Source: Bacillus sp. SA1-12 (GTDB lineage Bacteria > Bacillota > Bacilli > Bacillales > Bacillaceae). Taken from it: a stretch of 64,000 nt of DNA. The stretch spans positions 1 to 64,000 of the forward strand of contig NZ_LATZ01000113.1 of NCBI RefSeq assembly GCF_000981385.1. Reading direction: 5' to 3'. The position numbers and the translations under genes were made by a program. A model generated the notes under the pieces. The model saw nothing but the letters and a program-made list of their open reading frames with translations, was not told where the DNA came from and ran no database searches. Below, piece by piece: positions 33,991 through 41,175 of this stretch (position 1 is the stretch's first letter; each line of letters begins with the position of its first letter).

Positions 33991-34072
33991 GAAGTGGAAG
34001 GTTTAAGCCTCCTGGGTCACCAATGGAAAGCGAGTGCTTGGAGCGGGGAATCAACAGGCATATTTACCAGAG
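33991..34072 (+). repeat. truncated repeat family B copy
   Basis: CCTCCTGGGTCACC ... GGAAAGCGAGTGCTTGGAGC ... GGAATCAACAGGCAT matches the 3' half of family B. The intergenic space up to yhaR holds nothing else recognised. Confidence 0.6.
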
Positions 34073-34099
34073 CTAATATAAAGTATAGGGGTGGATGGG

Positions 34100-34876
34100 A
34101 TGGATTTCAAAACGGTTGAATTTGTGAAGGATGGAAAAACGGCTTCTCTTTATTTAAACAGAGTGGATTCCTTAAATGCAATGGATGTGCAGATGATCAA
34201 AGAATTGTCAGAAGGGTTAGAGGAAATAGCAGCATCTGATGTCAAACTGTTGTTTATCTCTGGAAGAGGCCGCGCCTTTTCAGCCGGAGGAGACCTAAAA
34301 ACAATGCTATCAAGCACAAATGATGAAGAATTTCAGCCTGTCATGAACGATATAAAAAAGATGATCATGACCCTTTACACGATGCCTGCTGTTACTGTGA
34401 GTCTATTAAATGGTGCTGCTGCGGGTTTAGGACTTAGCTTTGCATTAGCTTGCGACTATGTCATGGCAGAAAAAAATGCAAAGACAGCGATGAATTTTAT
34501 TAATATAGGACTTATTCCCGACGGCGGGGGCCATTTCTTCTTAAAAAATCGACTTGGTGAGAATGCAGCTAAACAGTTGATTTGGGAAGGAAAATCAATG
34601 ACTGCAGTTGAAGCTTTACAGGCAGGAGTGATTGATGCGGTGTATGAGGGTGATACAGAAGAGCAGCTTGAACTAATAAAGCTCAAAATGGGAGCAAGGC
34701 CATTAAAAGCCATGATCGCATCAAAAGCGATTTTTAGCAAACAAGCGCTACCTCTATTAATTGATACACTTAATCAGGAAGCGAAAAAACAGCTTGAGAT
34801 GAGATGTACAGACGATCATCGTGAAGGGGTTCAGGCTTTTTTAGAGAAACGAGTGCCGCAATTTAACGAAAATTAA
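34100..34876 (+). CDS. yhaR: enoyl-CoA hydratase/isomerase family protein YhaR
   Basis: This 258-residue crotonase-fold protein has oxyanion-hole segments RAFSAGGDLKTM (about 57-68) and NGAAAGLGLSFALACDYV (about 98-115). The catalytic Glu positions are partly replaced (SAGGDLK, IGLIPDGGGHFFL), so the exact reaction is uncertain; the family hydrates enoyl-CoA or isomerises related thioesters. The GTG at 34091 is in frame, but ATG 34100 is better spaced from AGGGGTGG. The order hemZ-yhaR-yhaQ supports the symbol. Confidence 0.88.
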   Translation: MDFKTVEFVKDGKTASLYLNRVDSLNAMDVQMIKELSEGLEEIAASDVKLLFISGRGRAFSAGGDLKTMLSSTNDEEFQPVMNDIKKMIMTLYTMPAVTVSLLNGAAAGLGLSFALACDYVMAEKNAKTAMNFINIGLIPDGGGHFFLKNRLGENAAKQLIWEGKSMTAVEALQAGVIDAVYEGDTEEQLELIKLKMGARPLKAMIASKAIFSKQALPLLIDTLNQEAKKQLEMRCTDDHREGVQAFLEKRVPQFNEN

Positions 34877-34885
34877 AGAATGTAA

Positions 34886-34914
34886 AAAGGCTGAAGCAGA
34901 TTCAGCCTTTTTTA
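34886..34914 (+). terminator. yhaR terminator
   Basis: Stem AAGGCTGAA / TTCAGCCTT followed by TTTTTATCC. Confidence 0.9.
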
Positions 34915-34921
34915 TCCCAAC

Positions 34922-34992
34922 TAAACGGGCAGTAACTGTTAAAATAGAAGCAATGAGAAACTGCCCGTAAAGCTCCGATAAGTCTCGCTTTA
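34922..34992 (-). repeat. dispersed repeat family D, copy 2
   Basis: The reverse complement reads AAAGCGAGACTTATCGGAGC ... ACGGGCAGTTTCTCATTG ... AACAGTTACTGCCCG, closely matching the element at 4388-4478. It sits just past the yhaR terminator. Confidence 0.7.
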
Positions 34993-35037
34993 ATCAAACA
35001 TAACGTGCATTAAAACCATTACTGAAGGCAGTTGATT

Positions 35038-35223
35038 TTACCGTCCAAACAATAAGAGCTTTCCAGCCGCCGAAGTGCAGCGGTGCGTTTTTACTACCCA
35101 ATTATTTTCTTCAAGCTTACGCTGACCGATTTGTTTTGCTTCTTGCTCAGATTGAGCTTCAAAACTTTCGTCACAGAGCTTTTCCCCATTTTTCTCGAAA
35201 ACTGTTAAATAGTAAAGGGCCAT
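35038..35223 (-). CDS. yhzD: YhzD-like small protein
   Basis: This 61-residue protein has MALYYLTVFEKNGEKLCDE and a conserved-looking tail KTHRCTSAAGKLLLFGR. Length and pattern match B. subtilis YhzD (61 aa) as I remember it, also in this neighbourhood. It has no known function. ATG 35223 lies 9 nt from GGGAGG, and the upstream in-frame ATG is less well supported. Confidence 0.72.
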   Translation of the reverse strand: MALYYLTVFEKNGEKLCDESFEAQSEQEAKQIGQRKLEENNWVVKTHRCTSAAGKLLLFGR

Positions 35224-35352
35224 TCTCCCATTCCTCCCTAGCAAGAAAACATTATTATTATATAATTCTTACTTTTCCTTCGTTTTCCTGCATGGGAGAT
35301 TGAAACCTTTACCAAAGTCACTCGTATAAATAGTTACAAAGGAGGAGAGCGT

Positions 35353-36252
35353 ATGGGTCTGTATATAGATCATGTAACAAAACGGTTCGGTTCACATACT
35401 GCAGTTGATCAGCTATCGCTTGCGATTCCAGAAAGGGAGATTTTTGGTTTTCTTGGGGCGAACGGTGCCGGGAAAACGACAACCTTTCGTATGGCTTTGG
35501 GATTATTAACCCCATCTGAAGGATCAATTACATGGAATGGTAAAAAAATTTCCTATGAAGAAAGTGACCAAATTGGATACTTACCTGAAGAGAGAGGTTT
35601 ATATCCTAAGCTGAAAGTAAAAGATCAGCTCATTTATTTAGGCAGATTAAAAGGAATGTCCAAGAATGAAGCATTAACGGAAATGGAACGTTGGCTTGAG
35701 CGGTTTAAAGTTCCTGATTATGCAAATAAAAAGGTCGAGGAGCTATCAAAAGGAAATCAACAAAAAATTCAATTTATTGCTGCTGTTTTACATAAACCAA
35801 AGCTTCTTATTTTAGACGAACCTTTTAGTGGGTTGGACCCAGTAAATGTTGAGTTATTAAAGAAATCAGTAGTTGAGTTAAAAGAATCTGGTACGTCAAT
35901 TGTGTTTGCGAGCCATCGTATGGAGCATGTTGAAGAGCTTTGCCAGCATTTATGTATCATGCATCATGGAAAGCCTGTTGTTCATGGTTCACTCCGTGAG
36001 ATTAAACGATCATTTGGAAAGAAGAATGTGTTTGTACAAGGTGATTTTGATATGGGCTTCTTAAAGGAAACAACAGGGGTGACAAAGTTCAAAAAAACTT
36101 CTGAAGGTGCCGAGCTTCAAGTTGAACATAAGGAGATCTCACAGCATATTTTTCAGAAACTCCAAAACAAAGGGTTCGTTCGAAAGTTTGCACTTGAAGA
36201 ACCATCGTTACATGATATTTTTGTAGAGAAGGTAGGTGCTTCCTATGAATAA
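35353..36252 (+). CDS. yhaQ: ABC transporter ATPase YhaQ (NatA-like)
   Basis: This 299-residue ATPase has Walker A GANGAGKTT (about 35-43), the signature VEELSKGNQQKIQFIAAVLHKP, Walker B LLILDEPFSGLDPVN and H-loop FASHRMEHVEELC. The C-terminal ~80 residues are the DrrA/NatA-type extension. It works with the overlapping permease gene yhaP, and by homology the pair may export Na+ or another small compound. The ATG follows AAAGGAGGAGAGC. It is the first gene of the yhaQP operon. Confidence 0.9.
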   Translation: MGLYIDHVTKRFGSHTAVDQLSLAIPEREIFGFLGANGAGKTTTFRMALGLLTPSEGSITWNGKKISYEESDQIGYLPEERGLYPKLKVKDQLIYLGRLKGMSKNEALTEMERWLERFKVPDYANKKVEELSKGNQQKIQFIAAVLHKPKLLILDEPFSGLDPVNVELLKKSVVELKESGTSIVFASHRMEHVEELCQHLCIMHHGKPVVHGSLREIKRSFGKKNVFVQGDFDMGFLKETTGVTKFKKTSEGAELQVEHKEISQHIFQKLQNKGFVRKFALEEPSLHDIFVEKVGASYE

Positions 36253-37498
36253 GTTTTGGATTATGGTTGCACACACGTATTTTAGGAAAATTAAAACAAA
36301 ATCTTTCATTATTACAACTTTACTGACGGTCCTTATACTTTACGGCTTATCGAATATCACGACTATTATTGATACATTCTCGAAGGACGATGGCCCAAAA
36401 ACCTTTGCAGTTCTTGATCAAACAGAAAATTTGTATCCAGTGTTTGAAAGGAATTTAGATTCAAGTAAAGTACCGATTGAGGTGGAAAAGTCTACAGCCT
36501 CAGAATCCGAGCTGAAAAAGCAAGTAATAGAAGAGGAGCTGGATGGCTTTATTATTTTAGCTCTTGATGGAAACCAGTTCCCAACAGCAACAGTCAAAAC
36601 GTTATCAATAACAAATCAAGAGGTCTTTACTCAAATTGAGCAGGTCCTCCAGCAAACAAAGCTTGGAATTGGCAAAGAGCGGCTTGGGATTGAGTCTAAC
36701 GAGTTAACTCAATTATTTCAGCCTGTTGAAGTGAATAAAGTTGCTCTAGAAAATAATGCGAAATCAGAAGAGGAATTAAATCAAGCGAGAGGGCTTGTCT
36801 ATGTTTTGCTGTTTGTAATCTATTTCTCTGTTATCTTTTATGCCAGTATGATTGCAACTGAAGTAGCAACAGAGAAATCATCTCGTGTAATGGAAATCCT
36901 AATATCCAGTGTATCTCCAGTAAAGCAAATGTTTGCAAAATTAATTGGGATTGGATTGGTTAGCATCACACAAATGGTTATTATTCTTGTTGGCGGCTAT
37001 TTATCGGTTCGGTCCCAATTTGAAAATTTAAATACGTTAACAGGGGGATTTTTAGGTTTTACTGAGCTTCCGCTTTCAACGTTTATTTATGCAGGAATTT
37101 ACTTCCTATTAGGATACTTCTTATTTGCAACACTCGCTGCCTTTCTTGGATCGCTTGTCAGCAGAATTGAAGATGCTCAGCAATTAATCTCACCAATGAT
37201 TTTCTTAATTATTGGAGCCTTTATGATCGCGATGTTTGGATTATCAAACCCGGATACTACTTTTATTACCATCAGTTCTTACATTCCGTTTTTTACACCA
37301 ATGATTATGTTTTTGCGTGTAGGAATGTTAAATATACCATCTTGGGAAATCGGATTATCAATTGCACTTCTGTTAGCTTCCATTACCTTGCTGGCTATCT
37401 TTGGCGCCCGTGTGTACAAAGGAGGCGTTCTTATTTATGGAAAATCTTCGTCCTTTAAAGATTTGAAAAGGGCTTTAATGATGTCTAAGGATAAGTAG
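36245..37498 (+). CDS. yhaP: ABC transporter permease YhaP (NatB-like)
   Basis: This 417-residue ABC-2 type permease has an N-terminal helix (about 20-42), a large extracytoplasmic domain (about 45-175) and five or six C-terminal helices containing the family motif EKSSRVMEILISSVSPVKQMFAKLIG. A GTG opens the frame at 36236, but ATG 36245 has AAGGTAGG at better spacing, so the overlap with yhaQ is 8 nt and translation is coupled. The substrate is unproven; NatAB-like sodium export is one possibility. Confidence 0.9.
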   Translation: MNKFWIMVAHTYFRKIKTKSFIITTLLTVLILYGLSNITTIIDTFSKDDGPKTFAVLDQTENLYPVFERNLDSSKVPIEVEKSTASESELKKQVIEEELDGFIILALDGNQFPTATVKTLSITNQEVFTQIEQVLQQTKLGIGKERLGIESNELTQLFQPVEVNKVALENNAKSEEELNQARGLVYVLLFVIYFSVIFYASMIATEVATEKSSRVMEILISSVSPVKQMFAKLIGIGLVSITQMVIILVGGYLSVRSQFENLNTLTGGFLGFTELPLSTFIYAGIYFLLGYFLFATLAAFLGSLVSRIEDAQQLISPMIFLIIGAFMIAMFGLSNPDTTFITISSYIPFFTPMIMFLRVGMLNIPSWEIGLSIALLLASITLLAIFGARVYKGGVLIYGKSSSFKDLKRALMMSKDK

Positions 37499-37516
37499 TC
37501 AGCATTTACTTAAATA

Positions 37517-37555
37517 AAGGAGATCCTAATGAACCTACATTAGGATCCTTTATTA
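37517..37555 (+). terminator. yhaQP terminator
   Basis: Stem AAGGAGATCCTAATG / CATTAGGATCCTT with T-rich tail, between the convergent yhaP and YibE/F genes. Confidence 0.8.
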
Positions 37556-37604
37556 TTGCCAGAATTTATTTCTTAGTTTTCCTGTTTGAAAGCTTATTTT
37601 AATG

Positions 37605-38369
37605 CTAGTTATTTTCACTTGTCTTCGTTAAAAAATATGCAGTAATCCATGATGTAATTGGAATTATCAGAGCTATACCTATTCCGGCACAAAATATCGT
37701 GATCATTTCCGCACTAAATACTTTTGAATTTACGATATCTCCTATCGAATAGGATAAATCCTTAAACCAGATAAGCAGTCCGAGATAGCCTCCAAAGAAC
37801 GCAAAAAATAATGTATTCGTATTGGTTCCTAATATATCCTTTCCAATGCTAATTCCAAATTTGTATAGCTCTTTCCTGCTTATTTGTGGATTATGATTCA
37901 ATATCTCGCGCATGGGTGAGGCAATGGAAATTGCTACATCCGTAATCGCCCCTATTGTACTCATAATCACCACGGCTGCTCCAATTTTAGCAAAATCCAC
38001 ACCGATATATAGGGAGAAAGCGCTAAGTTCCTCTGTTTCTTCCTCACCAAACCCCTGAATCATTGCATTTTCTGTCACAAAAAGAATAAAAAACAGTAAT
38101 ATAACAATTGTGATAATAGTAGAAAAGAATGCTGTTGCTGTTTTACGGTTCGCCCCATTTATAAAAAAGAGAGTAATACAACTAATCAAAACAGATGCAA
38201 TCACAGTTAAGAGAATTGGATTGACGTGTGGATCTGTCATAAAAAGAATCGTAAGAAACAATACAGCAAAATTAAAGAAAAGGGCAATAAATGATCTTGC
38301 CCCTTTTTCTCCGCCAATGAGGATCATTAATAGCAATAAAATAGCTGCTAGCAATACTAATACATTCAT
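37605..38369 (-). CDS. YibE/F family membrane protein (second gene)
   Basis: This 254-residue protein with about seven hydrophobic helices belongs to the YibE/F family (PF07907). Conserved segments GAITDVAISIASPMREI and GKDILGTNTNTLFFAFFGGYLG recur in the partner gene (MDVAITMSSSIFGLY; GKDIMGTMTNILFFAYISG). This gene has only the membrane core. Its ATG overlaps the upstream gene's stop (ATGA), so the two are translated together and likely form one complex. The function is unknown; transport is inferred. Confidence 0.85.
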   Translation of the reverse strand: MNVLVLLAAILLLLMILIGGEKGARSFIALFFNFAVLFLTILFMTDPHVNPILLTVIASVLISCITLFFINGANRKTATAFFSTIITIVILLFFILFVTENAMIQGFGEEETEELSAFSLYIGVDFAKIGAAVVIMSTIGAITDVAISIASPMREILNHNPQISRKELYKFGISIGKDILGTNTNTLFFAFFGGYLGLLIWFKDLSYSIGDIVNSKVFSAEMITIFCAGIGIALIIPITSWITAYFLTKTSENN

Positions 38370-39505
38370 GATCTTGCCCTCTTTCGATTAATGAAAAAAA
38401 TAGACATATAGAGACCGATTGGAATCGTCAGCACAATCCCAATCCCGCCAGCTAGGGCTCGAGCCAATTCCAATGAAAGGTTCATAGAAAGTGTAAATCC
38501 CAATGGAGAAGAGTTTTTTAAATACAAGATCAGCATTGGAATGGAACCACTAATATAAGCAAAAAACAAAATATTCGTCATAGTCCCCATAATATCCTTT
38601 CCAATGTCCATTCCTGACTTTTTAAGTGCTTTTACAGGTATATTGTTATTCTTTTCGTACAACCCGAATATAGAAGAAGACATGGTAATCGCTACATCCA
38701 TTACGGCCCCTAACGATCCAACCAATACCCCCGACATAAGCACCAATTGAGGAGGGCGAGTCAGAAATTGCATTTCTTCATAATGAAGACCGTTTTCTAA
38801 CGTTAGCTTCATAACAAGAAACGTAATTAGCAGAGATATAAACGTTCCTAAAAGAGTCGCAATAATTGCGGCATACGTTTTCCCATTAAAGCCGTTAACA
38901 AGCAACAAAGAAATTATTGTAAATAAAACCACACTAATACCGCATATCCATAACAAACTCATGGTTGATGCAGTCATATAAACATCTAACGCAAAAGATA
39001 ACAAAGCACCATTGACCGCTAAGCTGATAATCGAAAAAAGCCCTTGCTTTTTTCCAACAATCAGTAAAGTAAAAATAAAAATCCATGCGATCATCAAAAC
39101 ATGTTTATCCCGCTTTACATCTTTTATAGTGCCAGTTAAATCCGAATTTTCTTTTGGTTTCTTATCAATTGAAATAATTAAATCATCTCCGACATGGTAT
39201 TCCTGATCATAAGCTCCAGATGATGAAAACTCATTAGTTAAATGGATAAGCTTCCCTTTCTTTTCTCCATTTTTTATTTGTGCGATTAAATGCTGAACGT
39301 ATAGACGATCCTCATTATTATGTATATCCATTATTTCAGTTGAATTTTCCATGCTGGTTTTGATGACTTCGGCTATTGGACGTTTGTAGAATGAATAATT
39401 GTTGTTAACAAAAATAACTGAAACGGCAAAACAAAGTCCTATTATGGTGTACAGAAATATTTGTTTGTAAGTTGTTTTTTTTAGTTTCTTTAAGATAATA
39501 TTCAA
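38366..39505 (-). CDS. YibE/F family membrane protein (first gene)
   Basis: This 379-residue YibE/F protein has an N-terminal helix (about 15-33), an extracytoplasmic ~100-residue domain (containing HVGDDLIISIDKKPKENSDL) and a membrane core of seven or eight helices. The core shares GSLGAVMDVAITMSSSIFG and KSGMDIGKDIMGTMTNILF with its partner. The start is TTG with TGGAGGAT upstream. It overlaps the smaller paralogue by 4 nt. No homologue of this pair is expected in the B. subtilis yha region, so the block was probably inserted. Confidence 0.85.
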   Translation of the reverse strand: MNIILKKLKKTTYKQIFLYTIIGLCFAVSVIFVNNNYSFYKRPIAEVIKTSMENSTEIMDIHNNEDRLYVQHLIAQIKNGEKKGKLIHLTNEFSSSGAYDQEYHVGDDLIISIDKKPKENSDLTGTIKDVKRDKHVLMIAWIFIFTLLIVGKKQGLFSIISLAVNGALLSFALDVYMTASTMSLLWICGISVVLFTIISLLLVNGFNGKTYAAIIATLLGTFISLLITFLVMKLTLENGLHYEEMQFLTRPPQLVLMSGVLVGSLGAVMDVAITMSSSIFGLYEKNNNIPVKALKKSGMDIGKDIMGTMTNILFFAYISGSIPMLILYLKNSSPLGFTLSMNLSLELARALAGGIGIVLTIPIGLYMSIFFINRKRARS

Positions 39506-39839
39506 AAAAAATCCTCCAATTATTGGGATTGATTATTAATTTGGAAAATTGGTGGTTTTATGGACATAATTGAAATTTACATATTTTAAAAAAGTGCATT
39601 GATCTTTGCAAGAGCGTATCTATAGCAAAGGATTCTCCCTAAATGGCTGTATTTAGTTAACAATGGACATAGGATAACAGGAATGTTTTTAAACAGTCAA
39701 GATTTAGTCAAAAGACAGATCATCTTATCATAAATTTCTTCGAAGCAAAATAAGAAATTTTTGAAATAATTCGATAGAGACATTTTCCAAAACAAGGATA
39801 ACGTTTTATACTTGTTTTGACTGGTCAAGGCGCTTTTGT

Positions 39840-39921
39840 TTTGTGATAGTGTTTTTGATAAATAATTGAGCCACCTCCAAATGTTTCTCCATATTTTCAT
39901 AAAAACGTTTGGAGGTTTTTT
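39840..39921 (+). ncRNA. possible small RNA ending in a strong orphan terminator
   Basis: The stem CCTCCAAATGTTT / AAACGTTTGGAGG is followed by TTTTTTAG on the plus strand at 39874-39921, yet no plus-strand coding region precedes it for over 2 kb. A TTGACT near 39817 could be a -35 element, with only a weak -10. This may be a short untranslated transcript. The rest of the gap (39506-39987) shows nothing else. Confidence 0.35.
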
Positions 39922-39987
39922 AGCGTTTTCGTTTTACTTAAAATAAGTAAAGGTTTTTGAAGGATAGTTGTTTTAGGGGGAAGGTAT

Positions 39988-40842
39988 ATGCAAATGTTAA
40001 AAAAACTAAGCAATCGATGCTGGTATCAAACACCTGTTTCAGAAACAGATAGACCTATTCTAGGAGTTGTTATTGGTGATAATAGATCATTAATGATTGA
40101 TGCTGGAAATTCAGAAGCACATGCGAGCTATTTTCTTGATGAGCTTAAAGAAAATGGCATTCTTATTCCCAGCATAGTTGTGCTTACACATTGGCACTGG
40201 GATCATATCTTTGGTTTGTCTGCTTTGAATATGCTTTCAGTTGCTTCCATACAAACGAAAGCTGAAATGGAAAAGCTTGTTTCCTATGAGTGGACAGATG
40301 CTGCTTTAGAAGAACGAGTGGAATCTGGAGTGGAGATTGAATTTTGTGCCAATGCAATCAAAGAGGAATTTGGAAGTAATAGAAATATTAGCATATCCTT
40401 ACCGGATTTAACCTTTGAACAAAGACTGGAGCTTGATTTGGGAGGAGTATCTTGCCTTCTGCAGCATGTAGGTGGCGATCATTCTCCAGACTCAATTGTC
40501 GTTTATATTAAAGAAGAAAAAATACTATTTCTCGGTGATTCTATTTATGCAGATATTTATTCAAATAAACGGAATTATACGACAAAACATACGATTCAAT
40601 TATTAGATTTGATCGATCAATTTGATGCTGAAATTTATGTTCTTTCACATTGGAAACCAATTTCAAAGGATGAGTATCAGCAAGAAGCCATACTATTGAG
40701 GACTGTAGCTGCATTGACAGAGCAACTGGATGGAAGCATTGAAGATATTAAGGAAGCTTATCAATTGCACATAAATAGGGATCTGAATGAAGAAGAGCTT
40801 GAAACGATTGAATACTTTGTGAATGGGTTCGGGAAAAAATAA
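39988..40842 (+). CDS. MBL-fold metallohydrolase
   Basis: This 284-residue metallo-beta-lactamase fold enzyme has the metal motif THWHWDHIFGL (HxHxDH, about residues 71-81), a further His in HVGGDHSPDS, Asp in LFLGDSIYADI and a final His in VLSHWKPI. All the dinuclear zinc ligands seem present, so it should be a hydrolase, with unknown substrate. There is no signal peptide, so it is cytosolic. The ATG follows AGGGGGAAGGTAT. A strong terminator lies ~215 nt downstream. Confidence 0.9.
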   Translation: MQMLKKLSNRCWYQTPVSETDRPILGVVIGDNRSLMIDAGNSEAHASYFLDELKENGILIPSIVVLTHWHWDHIFGLSALNMLSVASIQTKAEMEKLVSYEWTDAALEERVESGVEIEFCANAIKEEFGSNRNISISLPDLTFEQRLELDLGGVSCLLQHVGGDHSPDSIVVYIKEEKILFLGDSIYADIYSNKRNYTTKHTIQLLDLIDQFDAEIYVLSHWKPISKDEYQQEAILLRTVAALTEQLDGSIEDIKEAYQLHINRDLNEEELETIEYFVNGFGKK

Positions 40843-41055
40843 TTAGCTTTCTGGTCAAATTATTTAGAGAATCTCAAGGAACTTAAAAAGAATAGCAGCT
40901 GCAAATAAGAAAAGCGAATCTTTGTTTTTTTAGTTGGAGGAACCGCAAAGTTAATTTATAAGGGGCTTTAAAGGCTAGCTTAAGAAATGTTACAATCGCG
41001 CAATTGATCAGGCAATAATATTGCCATTAAAAGAAGGAAATAACTTTGAATGAAA

Positions 41056-41090
41056 GCAGTATTACACGAATGTAATGCTGCTTTTTTATT
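41056..41090 (+). terminator. terminator between MBL and GGDEF-EAL genes
   Basis: Stem GCAGTATTACA / TGTAATGCTGC followed by TTTTTTATTT. The preceding 213 nt after the MBL gene contain no recognised gene. Confidence 0.85.
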
Positions 41091-41175
41091 TATTAGGTGA
41101 TTCAGCACGAAAATATTTGGGAATTCTAATTTATGAATTTTCTCATTCGGTATAAAAGGTAACGGAGGTAGTCCG

